From the NCBI GenBank assembly GCA_009760855.2, contig WPIO01000216.1, positions 219,001 through 283,000 on the forward strand: 64,000 nt of DNA, read 5' to 3'. The stretch's first letter is position 1. Every line of letters begins with the position of its first letter. Positions 22,681 through 34,659 of the stretch are shown in pieces. The notes beneath the pieces were generated by a model. It was not told the origin of the DNA and did no database searches. It worked only from the letters and a program-made list of their open reading frames with translations. Made by a program: the position numbers and the translations under genes. Source of the stretch: Cristatella mucedo. Taxonomy: Eukaryota > Bryozoa > Phylactolaemata > Cristatellidae.

Positions 22681-25600
22681 TTCTGCCGTGCGTCTGTCGG
22701 ACACTGCCCTCTCTATTGAGGACATAGCCGTCCCTATTGGGGAAGTTGCTTTAGCTGCCTTCTCATATGCCGTCTATGCAGCGGATACAGCCGTCTCTGT
22801 GGCAGACGATTTCATCTTTCTCACAGACAATCTGGTCTCTGATGGATGATGTTATCTCTACAGCAGATTAAGCCGTCTCTCTGGCGGATATGCCGTCTCT
22901 ATAGCAGACTATTCGGCCTCTCTGGCTGAGAACGCGTTGTGAATTTCGGGTGCTGCTGCCTCTACGGCAGACGAAGCCGCATCTCTGGGTCTTGCGGCTA
23001 TCCCTGTTGGGGACTTTGCAGTCTCACTGGCAAATGCTGCCGTCTTTAAAGGACGCTGCACTTTTTTGGCAGACAATTGACGGTCTCTCTAACGGACGTG
23101 GCTGTCTCTTTGACAGACCATAATAGCTCTCAGAAGGACGATGCCGTCTGTCTGTCGGACTCAACCGTTTGTGTTGCTGACAATCAAGTATCGATGGCAT
23201 ACGATGCTATCTCTCTGGTGGATGCAGCCATTTTTCTGGTTAACGCTGACCTCCTTCTAGCGGGTGCTTGCATTTCTCGAGCGGCCGCTGCAGTCTCTGT
23301 GGCTGAAGCAGCCATGCCCCTGGCTGATGATGCAGGTCTTCCTAAAGGAGGCTGCCGACACACTGGCAGAAGCGGACATGTCTCTGACGGATGGTGACAC
23401 CTCTATGGAGAAAGATTTAATCGCTCTGGTGAACGCTTCCGTAACTCTGGCGGACCCTTAAATATCTCTCGAGGAGACTTCCATACGTTTTGCTGACGTT
23501 TCTTCCACACAGGTAGACGATGACGTCTGAGTGCTGGACGACGCCACACATCTGGCTGACTATGCCATTCCTTTGGAAAACGCGGTGGTCCTATCGGCAG
23601 ACGCTGTCGCATCCATGATTGAATCTGCCGTCTCAGTGCAGACGATGCCGTTTCTCCTGTGGACAATGAAGTCTCTATGGCTGAAGCTACAGTTTCCTTG
23701 GCAGAAGCCACTGTCACTGTGGCAGAGGCTGCCATCTTTATTACCAAGGCAGGTGTCTTTATGGCAGACACCGCTTTCTCCGTGGCAGATGCTTACGTCT
23801 CTCTGTCAGAGACTCCCGTCTCTTTGTTGTGACAAAAAGCGGTCTCCGTTGCAGATACTGTCGTTTTAATGGCACTCCTGCCGTTCGTATTTTCAATACT
23901 TCCGCCTCTATGGCAGGCCATACTGTCCCAGTGGCAGACGTCTCTGTATCCTACAATACCGCCTCTATTGCAGTCGCTGCCGTTTTTATGATGGTGCTGC
24001 ACTATCACTGTCTGAAGCAGCCGTCTCTATTACAGACACTGCCGTCTTCATTCCAGACAATGTGGGCTCCGTGGTAAACTTTGTTTCCACAACTGTGCCT
24101 GCTTCCATGCCTCTGACGGACATGGCCGTCTCTATGGCATTCCCTGCCGTAATAGTAGTGAACCACGCAGGTTTATCCTGGGGACGCGGCCACCTCTATT
24201 TTGGACTCCTCCGTCACCTTGGAAGACAATATTGTCTCTCTAGTGAACGGTGCCGTCTCCCTATAGGAGTCAGCCGTCTCTTTTCCAGACGCAGCTGTCT
24301 ATCTGGTGGACCCTGTCAACCCTCCGGAGGAAGCTTCCGTCTATGTGGCGGACGCTGCCATACCTCCAGCTGACGCTGCTACTTCTCTGGAGGACGCTGC
24401 GGTCTCTCAACCTCGTCTCTGCGGCTGATGAAACGGGTCTTTTTGGCGGACGCTTTTAAATCTGTAGCCGAAGCTGCTGTCTTTGTGTCAGACGATGCCG
24501 TCTCTATGGCAGACGATGCCGTCTCTCTGGTGGATAACGGAGTCTTGCTGCTAGAAACTTCCCTAACTCTGCTTTCTCTCCGACGGATGCTGCTATCTGG
24601 ATTGCTGATGCTTCTATCGCTGTGCCAGACCTTATCGTCTCTTTAGAGGACGGTGAAGTCTTTCTGAAGAACGCTGCCATCCTAGCAGAATCTATTGTTT
24701 CACTAGCTGAGGCTGCAATCTCTATTTCGGAAGTGACCTCTCTGATGCAAATGATGCCGTCTCTCTCACAAACACTAAAGTCTTGCTGGTGGACGTTACG
24801 AATCTCTGGTGGATTCTAGTGCCTGGTGGACTCAGCCATCATAATCTTAGAAGCTTCTGTCTCCGTGGCAGACGATGCAATGTTCGTATCTTGCAATGCC
24901 ATCTCTTTTTAAGACGTCTTCGTTTTTATGATTATGCTGTCGTCGTAATGACAGACGATGCCTTCTCTCTGTTGAAAGATTCCGTCTAGTTTTCTGGTGC
25001 AGCCGTCTCAATGATGGATTATGCCGTTATTCTTGTGGACACATTCCTACCTCCAGCAGACGCTGATGGCTCTATTGCTGACTTGTCTGTCTTCATGGCT
25101 GTCAATGAAGTCTCTCAGGAGGATGCCGTTTCCTTGGCAGACGCTGCAGTCTATCTTGTTGACTCTGCCGACTCTGAGGTGGACGATGCGTGGCAATTTG
25201 GTGGACACTGTTATCTCTCTGGAGAACTCTGCCCTCTCTGAGGATGACGATTTATGTCTCTCTGGCGGTTGCTCCTGTCTCTTTGGCTAAGGCTTGTCTT
25301 TCAGGCTGAAGCTGCTGTTTGTATGGTATGCAGCCGTTTCTATTATGGACCCAGCCGTCGGTCCTTGGAAAGCTGTTACCTTTAAATGAAATATTGCCGT
25401 CTCTACGGCCTACTGTGCCGTCTCTCGGGGGTACACTCACGTCTCTCTGGCAATAGATGCCGTCTCTAGTGCAGACGCCGCCGTTTTATGGCAGATGTTG
25501 CAGTTTCAATTACAGGCGATGACTTTTCTACAATAGACACCACAACTCCTCTGGCTGACACTGCTGTCTCTATAGCAGACCTTGCCGTAACTGTACCGTA

Positions 25601-27094
25601 CCCTGCAGGATTCTCTGGCAAAAGCTACCCTCTCGTTTTTAGACGCTGCCTTAAAAGCGGCAGACGCAGCCATCTTAGTAGGCCACCCTGTAGAATGTAT
25701 GGTGGACGATGCCGTCTCTCTGGTTCAAGCTGCTATTCATCTGGAATATGCCACCGACTCTTTGGCGGATACTGCCGTCTATCCGGTGGACTCTACAATC
25801 TGTATAGTGCATGCTGCCGTCTGTATCACCAATGTTACCTTCTGTCAAGATGGCAATGCCGAATCTCTGGTGCATGATGCCGTATCAACAGAAGACGACA
25901 CCGTCTTTCTAGTAGGTGATGTCATCTGCTTGGCCGACACTACTGCATTTATGGAAGTAGCTGCCGTCTCTCTGGCAGACACAGTGGTCGATATGGATAA
26001 AAATGACGTCTGTCTGGTGGACGATGCCGACTGTCTGGTGGACGCTGCTGTATGTCTAGTGGACCTTGCCTGCTCTGTGGAACAGGCTGCTTGCTTTATT
26101 GTGGATGATCCTACTCGAGTGCTCACTCTGCCGTCTTCATGGCAGATGATGCCGTTTCTCTTGCAGATAATGACGTCTCACTAGCTGAGGCACCATTATC
26201 TATGGCAGACAGAGCTGGCACTGTGGCATACCATGCTGTCTCTCGGACGGATGCTTTCGTCTCTAGACTCACAATACCATCTTTATTGCAAACACTGCCG
26301 TCGTTCTGGCGGGCGTTACCTTCTCGTTTGCCGACGCTGCCGTCTTCGTGGTAGACGATGCCGCCTCTATGGCTGATGCTGTCATCGTTGTGGCAGACGA
26401 AGCCGTCTCCCTGGCACATGCTGTTATCCTACTTGTGGACGCTGCGTCTCTATGAAAGACCATGCCGTATCTCTGGCGGTTGATGCAGTCTCACTTGCGG
26501 ATCCTGCCGTCTCTTTAGTGGACGATACCGTCTCCATAGCAGACGACCTGCCTCTCAGGTGCATACTGCTATCTCTCCGGCTGTTGCTGAAGTCGCTATA
26601 GTGGTCTCTGCCCCATTTCTGGCGGAATTTACCGTCTTTATTGGGGATGCTGCCGTCTCTATCCTTAACCCCTGCTATCCGTTGAGCAGATAAAGCCGTC
26701 TTTACCACGGAAGCTGTCGTCTCATTATCGGGCGATGCTGTATCTCTAGCAGAGATTGTCGTCTCTGTGTGTGACGCAGCCATATTTTTTGCAGACACCG
26801 GTTTTTGTAGTACTCCTGCTGCTCGTATTGTAATGCTGCCATCTTTATGGCCGGCGATATCTTTTCTCTAACGGAGAATCTCGTATCTCTGGTGAACCCA
26901 GCATTAACAAGGGCAGAAGCCTCTATCTCTACGACACACTGGTGTCTCGTTGGCAGAAGCTACCGTGTCTCTGGCAGACCTAGCTGTCTATATCGGACGC
27001 TGCTGTCTTTATGGCAAATATTGGGCTCTCTTTGTCAGACTATGCCTTACGCCAGACGCTGCCATTCCTCGGGAGGAAGCTGCAGTTTGTGCCT
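22681..27094. repeat. 21-bp degenerate minisatellite, block 1
   Basis: Tandem units with core GCCGTCTCTCTGGCAGACGAT, 21 bases long and strongly diverged (variants such as 'gccgtctctatggcagacgat' and 'gctgtctttatggcagac'). Because 21 is a multiple of three, one frame reads a heptapeptide like AVSLADD over and over, and the reverse strand reads SARETAS-like heptads. This gives overlapping open frames up to ~160 codons on both strands. Stops and indels that change frame are scattered throughout, and no start or promoter context is visible, so I regard it as non-coding. Confidence 0.9.
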
Positions 27095-27280
27095 GTTGCT
27101 TCTTGGCCACTAATGTATGCTCCACCTGCAGTGGGTGGTTGAGCAATCGACTCGGTGCAGCCCTTGATGTGAGCATGTGGCCCACTACAGATGCATTCCC
27201 TTATCTGTGGTGAGTCAGCCCCTAGCCCGTATATGTACCAGCTGGGGGAATAAAGATTGAGTCACGTTCAGTGCTCACGT

Positions 27281-27598
27281 TCACCTGCTCTTGTCTTCGT
27301 GTCTCCATGAGACTCCACTAGAACTGCTGTTGCTTGAGATGCAGTAACTGTGGTCTGAGTATATGCAGGCCGATACCGCTCCTTTCGTATAGTCACATTT
27401 ATCACTGTCCACCAGCCCTTCATTGACGGCAAAAGCTCCGCCGGTTAAATACAAGGGCATGAGTGCGGCAAGATCGTCATCTTTAACCTTGTTCGTTTTG
27501 GCCACGGAGTTCAGTCGACGTACCCACGCGACGAAGTCCGTTACGCCGTCATAAGGTGCAATTTTTCCTAGCATTACCATTGATGCCATCCACTCCAT
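27281..27598 (-). pseudogene. Ty3/gypsy Gag fragment fused downstream of RNase H
   Basis: Open for 105 codons, but the first codons continue an RNase H reading frame from upstream. From 'LGKIAPYDGVTDFVAWVRRL' onward it reads as the N-terminal region of a retrotransposon Gag capsid-like protein (a PYDG..DF..W...L pattern), followed by 'DDDLAALMPLYLTGGAFAV'. Gag normally precedes Pol, so this junction (about 27,575-27,600) is a rearrangement. No zinc knuckle is visible. Confidence 0.65.
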
Positions 27599-27599
27599 C

Positions 27600-28457
27600 C
27601 CACGAAACAGCTTGTTAAGGCCTTTGATGACGGCTTCTAGCTCGGCGGTGTTTATTTGCGAAGTATCGTCCGGCTTTCGAAGCCAAGAGGCATCCTAAAC
27701 CACTTTACCGTCAATCTCAAGGCACGTTCCAATAGTGATGCTGCTCGCATCGCACCACAATTTTCCACTTACGACATTGGACACCTGCCACGCGCCAGTC
27801 ACCGGATCTGAAGCAAGCACCCTGCGATGGACGTCGTGAGCCATTTCCAGAACCTCACTCGGTACTTTGCTGTCCCAGTCCTGATCGCTGGCTATACGTT
27901 TGAGGTAACTGCAAGCGGGTCGCAGCCAGCCGGCTACCGGAAAATGCCTGAAGAGTTGCCCACACCAAGAAAATAATTCTCACCGCATCAGCACTGACTG
28001 TACAGAGCCAATGGCATTATTTCGGTGCCATATGAGCTCGTTGCGTTTACTATCAATGCGGAGGCCTAGGACACGACCACCCTCTAACTTTTCAGGTGGT
28101 TTGGCTTCAAGTCCGTACTCGCAGAGAAGCTCACTCACACGGTCGTTTGAGACAATATCATTGTTCGCCAAAATGTAGTCAGCATACGAATCCGTGCCAG
28201 ATCTGACCTGTTCATCCATAGACATCACTTTATTTAGTATAACAGTCATTATTTTTGGTGCAACGTTAAGGCCGAAACCCAGGCGAGTCAGGCAATATCG
28301 GCGGCCATGAAATTCAACCACCTGTACTTCCACAATAATGGGTCTACGTGAAATTGCAAATAGGCCTTACGCAGGTCCACGAAGCTTACGTTTCGTCCCA
28401 TTCGCCGCTATGCACGAAGTTTATTACTGCACACGTCTCCTTCAGCCGCATGGCTCA
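27600..28457 (-). pseudogene. Ty3/gypsy reverse transcriptase (middle/C-terminal) and RNase H remnant
   Basis: Leftward reading gives RT 'FHGRRYCLTRLGFGLNVAPK', then 'SYADYILANNDIV' where the catalytic Y-V/A-D-D should be; the second aspartate is tyrosine, so the enzyme would be inactive. Next come 'LLCEYGLEAKPPEKLEGGRV' and 'LGLRIDSKRNELIW', the RT thumb/connection typical of gypsy-type elements. RNase H-like 'KLWCDASSITIGTCLEIDGK' and 'INTAELEAVIKGLN' follow, with stops at the end of the thumb and within RNase H. Confidence 0.75.
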
Positions 28458-28636
28458 ACACGAATAAGTAAATCCTAGCTGATTAAACAGCCTCTTTTTG
28501 TATAGCGACAGAAGACCCTTTACGGCTATCGCCACCGCTTGCAGAGGCGATAAAGAATCGCCCACTGCAGGAATCGAACACACGACCCCGGAACCGAGGT
28601 CGTGAAAGCAACCGCCTTACCTATTGTGCCATCACG
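28458..28636 (-). mobile_element. tRNA-derived SINE, copy 4, inserted in the gypsy RT
   Basis: Leftward copy: end 'aatcctagctgattaaacag', body 'tatagcgacagaagaccctttacggc', box-B complement 'gcaggaatcgaacaca', hairpin about 28,585-28,606, and box-A complement 'ccgccttacctattgtgcca'. It separates the RT stretch ending LNQFVSVR from the stretch 'VDLRKAYLQF'. Flanks GGCTCAAC (28,448) and GGCTCACC (28,636) may be the target duplication. Confidence 0.85.
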
Positions 28637-29367
28637 GCTCACCTCACTGACACGAACTGGTTGAGCTCGCAATAGTCTAGGACGGGCCTCACTTTCTTTT
28701 TGCTGCTTTGGACCACCGCTATCAAGGGAATCAGCCCACCGCACTCCCCGTGGAAAGGTTGAAGCCAACCACACTTTATCCAGTCCTCCACTTCCTGTTC
28801 ATATTCGGCTTCTACCTCAGCCGGGATGCGATATGAGGACACGCGGTTCTGCAGCAAGGGGGCCTGTGCGCATTCTTTCCAGTTCCAGGGCACGTACCAC
28901 AAGCCATCGTGGAATACGGCAGTACAATCTTTGTCGGAGACTGTAAGCTCGCCCAAATTTTTTACCTTTGCAACGAGTGAAACGTCGGTGGCCGGGGGAG
29001 TGTGAGGGCAGGTTACACTGTTTCTTTCACGGGGGATGCATTGGTTTGCTGGAGCCTCATTACCAAAGTCAACTTGGTCTTCACCGCCGTGCCTTATGCT
29101 GACGCCGCCTAGTGCTCTTACGACATCCATCCCAAGGATAATGTCCCAGACAGCAATTATATTAGTCACCAAACAATTAACCTCCAGCGGTACTCCTCTA
29201 ATTAACAAACTGACCTTATACGTAGAGGTACAGAGAGCATGGTCGCCGTTCATTATCAAGATACCCGCCCTCTCAGGCTGCAGACCACACCACAGGCTGA
29301 CCACAGCTTTGCACCACTGGTGATGCTCCTGACAACTGTTTACGAAAGGAGCCGTACCGGCCCTCAT
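28637..29367 (-). pseudogene. Ty3/gypsy protease C-terminus and RT N-terminus
   Basis: An open stretch of ~240 codons. 'AVWDIILGMDVVRALGG' is the ILGxDxL..L/GG motif at the end of the retropepsin domain. 'SYRIPAEVEAEYEQEVEDWI' and 'CGGLIPLIAVVQSSKKKVRP' are the RT N-terminal fingers, followed by 'VLDYCELNQFVSV' (motif 1, normally V-D-Y-R-x-LN). The protease DTG active-site region is missing or unrecognisable; the first residues continue from an inverted Gag segment. The SINE truncates the far end. Confidence 0.75.
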
Positions 29368-29386
29368 AAACTCAGACCACAGTAAG

Positions 29387-31017
29387 GTAACACCGTCTCT
29401 ATGGCAGGCCTGCCGTCTTTGTGGTGGACGATGGACGTTTCTCTAGAGGACGCTGAGGTCTCTATTTTGGACAAAGCGGTCACCGTGGAGGACGATGCCG
29501 TCTTTCCGGCTGAGTATGTCGTCTCCCTGGCACTCTTCAGCCGTCTCCTTTTTTATACACTGCCATATTTATAGCTGACGATGCCGTTTCTGCGGTGGAC
29601 GCCGCCTTCACTGTGGCAGACACTGCCGTAATTGTATGGTAGGCTGATGACATTATGGCAGACAGTGCCGTCTCACATGCTCAAGTAGCCGTGCATCTGG
29701 CACATGCCACCGACTCTATGACGTTCACTGCCGTCTGTCTGGCAGACTCTACAATCTCTATAGTGCACACTTCCATAACTATCACCGATGGTGTCGTCTC
29801 TCTATATGACGATGCACGACTCCCTGGCACACGTTGCCATCTCAACGATTGACGTTGCCGTCATATTGGCGAATGTTGTGTTCACTTCGGCAGAGCCTGC
29901 GTTCTTTATGACGGTAGCTTCAGTCTCTATGTCAGAAACTGCCGTGTATATCCGTGACGGCACGACTCTGTGGCTTATGCTGCCATTATTAAGGCAGTTG
30001 ATGCGGCCTATGTGGCAAATAATGCCGTCTTGTTGGCGGACGCACTAGTCTTAATGGCAGACACTGCTGTCGCTATGGCATTCGATGCCGTTTTTCTGAC
30101 AGACGCTGCGGTGTCTAACCATGACAACGCTTTCGTTATTGCAAACAGTGCCGTCGTTTTGGCCACCCCTGCATTCTCTTTAGCAGAAGTTGCCGTCTCT
30201 TCGGTAGACGACGCCCTTTCTATGGCTGACGGTGCTATCTCTCTGGCGTCTGGCTGATAATGCCATCTCTGTGGCAGTCAATGCCATCTTTGTTGGGGAC
30301 GCTGCGATCCGTTTTGCAGATGCCAAGGCTAAAATTGGGAACGTTTCTGTCTCTACAGCAGCTGCTGTCTCTGTTGTCTCTGCGGCAGACGATGCCGTTT
30401 CTCTAGAGGACGTTGGCATCTGTAGCTGTGAAGATACCGTCTCTCTGGTGGAACCTGTGGCAGACGCTGACGTCTAAAGACTTAACGATGCCCGATCTCT
30501 AGCAGATGCTACCTGCTCTGTGGCAGGCTGTGCCGTCGCTTCCGCACATGCTGTAATCTCTATTACTCCTGCTGTTGTCTTTTTTCTGACGATGCCGTCA
30601 TCTTGGTGGACGATCTTGTCTTACTGGTGGAAAATGCCGTCTCTAGTGCAAACGCTTTTGTCTTCGTTGCAGACGCTACAGTCTCTATGGCAGACGATGC
30701 CGTCCCACTGGTGGATGCTTTTGTCTCTATTACAAATGATGCCGTCTTTATGACCACCGCATCTATCTCCTTGGTGGAGGCTGCCGTTTCTGTGGTGAAC
30801 GATGTTGTCTCCCTGGCACACTCTACCATCTCTAAAGGTGGCTGTCATCTCTATCGTGGATGCTGCCTTCTTTGTGGCAGAGGCATCCGTTTGTGCAGCA
30901 GGCGATAGCGTCTCTGTAACGCATGCTGCCATCTCTATTGTCGACAAAACCGACTCTGTTACGCATGCCAAGGTCTCTATCAATAATGCTGCCAAATTTT
31001 TGGCAAACACTGAGGTC
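29387..31017. repeat. 21-bp degenerate minisatellite, block 2
   Basis: Continuation of the same array after the gypsy block, for example 'gacgatgccgtctttccggct' and 'gcagacactgctgtcgctatg'. Open frames of ~80-130 codons on both strands come from the repeat alone. Confidence 0.9.
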
Positions 31018-32845
31018 TCTATAATAATAATAATAATGGACTTGATAAAGTGCCCTCAGAGAACTTAATCTCTTTATAGGCACTTTACATTTGCTGCACA
31101 GGAAAATGCCATTGCTTGGTAAGTGATATCATGATTGATAAACGAATGAAATGAATAACATGGTTAGGGATGACATGCACAGGGTCAGCATGCAAATGTG
31201 GCTAGTGGCAGCATGCACAGTGTCAGGACGCATGAGCACATCGAGGACGAATTATAGGGACCCACTAAATGCTATCCTAAATAGGTGTGTTTTTACGTTC
31301 TTTTTAAATGTGGTCAGGTGAGGTGATGTTCTGACTCAGGTCGTGAGAAAGTTCCAGGCTTTTGGAGCGTAGGAACTAAATGCATGGTCTCCAAAGGATT
31401 TGAGGTTTGTACGATGTATGTGTAAACTGTTGGATTCCGAAAAGCAGGTGGTAAGATTCATGGCCTGATGTGGGAGTATATCTGAGACATAGGCTTGAGC
31501 CAAAGAATGAATTGACCTAAAAGTGAAAGACGGAACCTTGAAGTCGATCTGTTGCTTGACTGGGAGCCTGTGCATGTCGGCGAGAAGTGGTATAATGTGG
31601 CAACTGCAACACTCACAACAGACACGCATAGCTGCGGAGTTTTGCACCAGCTGCAATCGCTTGATCGCACATGCTGGTAGGCCAGGGAGCAGTGAGTAGC
31701 AGAAGTCAAGACGGGATGTCACTAATGCATGGACCAACTTTGACGTGGTATCCGTATCTAAACGAGCCCGAAATTTGCCAATGTCGTGAAGCTAAAAATA
31801 GGCAGATTTTTCTGTGGAGCTAATATATTCGTCTAATAAGAGGTAGCTTTGGGATATGATTGCCAAGATTTCGAGCTGATTCAACAGGAGATATACTGGC
31901 AGAGCAAATTTTGAGTGTCAGCATTTCCAATTAGTGAATCACACTGGGTTTGCCCATAACTAGTAAGTTAGTTTGATCACAGTTTAGTTTTAGAAAATTT
32001 GCTGCCTTCCATGTGCGAATGTCATCAAAACATGCAGCAAGTGAGTTGAGAGAATTTATGGTGCTCGATAGCTGGGAGGGATCAAAGCAAAGGTACAACT
32101 GAGTGTCATTAGTATAGAAGTGACAGCCAGGATTGTGCTTGGCAATCACATTAGCAAGAGGGAGAGTATAGACAGTGAAAAGAGCCGGACCCAACACGGA
32201 GCCCTGAGGTACCCCATATTTCAGATGTACCTCTGATGATCTTCGTCTATGCACATCAATACTCTGGAGTCTCCCAGTGAGATAGGACCTGAACCACTGC
32301 AGAGCAGTGCCAGTGATGCCCAAGCGAGATAAGAGGCGCTCTAGAAGAACTTTGGGATCGATGGTATCAAAAGCTGCCGGAAGATTGAGCAAAACAAGCA
32401 AGACACTCTACCCATGTCTGCTCCCTAAGTAGGTCGTTGTATACCCTAATCAATGCTGGCTCTGTGGAGTGATTCGCTCTAAAGCCAGTCAGCTACTTAC
32501 TAGCAAGTTATGTGGTTTTGATATATGTGTTCAGCTGGTGCTCCACGAACCGTTCCAGTGCCTTTGATAGGAATCGTAGAAGGGACACGGGGTGGAAGTA
32601 GCTTAAGTTCTCTTGGTCTAGTGTCGCTTTCTTGAGAAGTGGCCTGACTACAGATTTTTTGAAAGGTGCTGGGACATGAAAAGAGGCTAGTGAAATATTA
32701 CTGATGTTATTTATGCATGGCAGAAGCAGATAATTGCAGCGTAAGAGCAGGACAGTGAGAATAGGGTCCACATGACATGTTTTCTGCTCTGATTGAGGTA
32801 CGAACTTCAGGAATAAATCACTAGTGACCTGCTTAAATGATATCT
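31018..32845 (-). mobile_element. L2-like retrotransposon inserted in the minisatellite
   Basis: The 3-prime end carries (AAT)n directly after minisatellite sequence ('aggtctct|ataataataataataatgg'). Reading leftward, 32,900-32,508 contains RT fingers ('PAPFKKSVVRPLLKKATLDQ'). Bases 32,401-31,931 are open for 156 codons: 'DTIDPKVLLERLLSRLGITG' (motif A side), 'YGVPQGSVLGPALFTVYTLP' (motif B) and 'CHFYTNDTQLYLCFD', where YADD is changed to YTND. Bases 31,737-31,336 hold the C-terminal extension. It is 5-prime truncated at about 32,845, where the minisatellite resumes. Better preserved than most copies, but the catalytic site is lost. Confidence 0.9.
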
Positions 32846-33625
32846 TACCAGCGGACGATGCTGTCTGCCCGGTAGATTTTTTCATCTTTGACGTGGCCAT
32901 GCCCTTTTCATTGCAAACATGACCCTCCTAATGGCAGGTGCTGCCGTGGCAACGGGAGAGGATGATGTGTCATTGTCTGAGGCTGCCGACACTCTTGTGT
33001 GCTCTGCCGTTTCTAGGGCGGAAGCTGCTGTCGGTGTAACCCTCGTTGCCGTCTCTCTTGTGGACTATGCCATCTCTTTTTTGGACGCTACCACCTGTAT
33101 AGCAGATGCTGCCATCTCTGTATCTGACGATGGCTTCTGCAGTGCTGACGGTGGCGTCTTTATGGCAGAAGCTGCCACATCTACGCATTTGCTGCCGTGT
33201 CTAAAGAAGATACTCAGTCGCTTTGGCAGTATTAGCCGTCTCCATAGCGAACGACGCCATGTCTCTAATGCAGGCTCTCATCCCCATTGTGGACACTATT
33301 ATCATTATTCTAGATAGCTTCATCTCTGAGGCCGCCTCTCTGGCATGCACTACTGTCACTCCCGTAACAATACAGCCATTATTGCAAACACTGTTGCCTT
33401 TATTGCAAACTCCTCCGTCTCTATTGGAGACAACGATGTAGTTCGGGCCGAAGATGCCAGCTGTCTGTCGTAAGCTGCCATTCCTCTCTCTAAGGCTGCA
33501 GTCTTCATGGTGGAAGCTGCCGTCTCCTTGACAGAGCAAGACAGTCGCTCTAGCAGACACTGCGGCTCCTCACACAGACGATGCCATTGTTATTGCGAAA
33601 GCTGCCGTCTTTATCTCGAACCAAG
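32846..33625. repeat. 21-bp degenerate minisatellite, block 3
   Basis: The array resumes with 'gcggacgatgctgtctgcccg' and continues to about 33,625 ('gctgccgtctttatctcg'). More diverged than block 1; units remain identifiable by GCCGTCTCT and GCAGACGCT cores. Confidence 0.85.
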
Positions 33626-34659
33626 GTCGCTGTCACCGCCAGCCGACAGAGATTTTCTGGATGTTTAGCATGAGAACAAAAGAAGTGGATGAAGAGCACC
33701 TCCCTTCTTGAGCTGCAAACAACTGAAGGCAGAGGTCGCTGAAGCGATTAATACTGGCTGGTTTGTCAACACTATTGCCCCAGCTAGTGATATATGATAG
33801 GGCGATGCTCACTAGGAGCCTTCTTCATCTTCGGTTCCGTCTCAATGCCGTTTCCGGTAGTTGCCAAATTCTTTTCTCTGAAAGTGAGGGGAGAGGGCGG
33901 GCTGTTCAGCTTCGACTGAAGGACAGGACAAGACAGCACCAGGAGGATTCGGTGGACACCACCGAATACGGTTGTATAGCGCTTGATCTCGCATTTTTGT
34001 GTTTCTGCTTATTCCGTGTGTGCGCTTGCACGTGGTCTCAAAAAGAGTGCTTGTTGTCGTGAATGAGGTAATCCTGCCGTCACGTGGAAGCGGAGCTCTA
34101 GTTCTCTGTCAGGGTCTACGCTCCGGTTCGGGCTCCATCGGGTTGGGTCGTGTCCACTAGAGACTCAAGTAGCCGAGTGCAGGGGCGTATTTCTCCCACT
34201 GGTGTAGTTTATGAGGTATTACTGCCGCTTCGGTGGAAGCGGAGCCCTATTTCTCCGGTCACGATCTAGGCTCCGGTTCCGGCTCCTCGTCTTGTCTGGG
34301 TCGTTCCCCACAATAGACGCAGGGAGCCTAAGTTTGGGGACGTATTACCTCAGCAAGAGTGCTTGTACTGTTGAGAGCTTACGAGTAGTGTAGAGATAAA
34401 ACTGAGCTAGACGCCTGACGACAATTGTGTGCTTGCGAATAAAACTCAGTAAAATCCCGAATGTGTAGCTTGTTTTCCGATTCACGCCATGGACTCACGA
34501 CCCACCTTTAATAATGGTAAGTAGGTCAGCGCGAGAAACGCTTGTTTCGTGGCGAACAGCTTTTTTCGGGTAGACGCACACCGAACAGCCTTAGGTGGTA
34601 GGTTACACCACTAGGTAAGTGGCAGATTACGCCTACCCAGCCGAGCCTTCGGCGTTACA
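33626..34659 (+). mobile_element. LTR-like block, second copy, inside the minisatellite
   Basis: From about 33,744 ('attaatactggctggtttgtcaac') to 34,659 (GGCGTTACA) it matches the block at about 5,735-6,812 in order, with internal length differences. A TATA-like 'gagataaaactgagct' (34,393) and 'aataaaactcagt' (34,438) correspond to 'gagataaaactgagct' and 'aataaagctcagt' in the first copy. The preceding stretch (33,626-33,743) may be more of the same element. The minisatellite resumes at 34,660. Confidence 0.6.

Larger units (their letters stand above)
27095..29386 (-). mobile_element. Rearranged Ty3/gypsy retrotransposon fragment inside the minisatellite
   Basis: The block splits the minisatellite, which resumes at about 29,387. 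Leftward coding remains include protease/RT (28,637-29,367), RT and RNase H (27,600-28,457) and, unexpectedly downstream of RNase H, a Gag piece (27,281-27,598). Bases 27,095-27,300 look like LTR or leader sequence in the rightward orientation, with 'gggggaataaagattgag' at about 27,243. A ~40-base Gag segment occurs near both ends in opposite orientation (27,349-27,392 and 29,342-29,385). A SINE is inserted at 28,458-28,636. The element is dead and internally rearranged. Confidence 0.75.

Noticed and set aside
23077-26798. Open frames up to 161 codons on both strands
   Set aside because: They arise because the 21-base repeat unit is a multiple of three. They overlap on opposite strands and are broken by frame-changing indels.
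28639-29367. Intact retroviral-type gene
   Set aside because: Although open for 242 codons, it lacks the protease active site and is cut by a SINE before the RT catalytic motifs.
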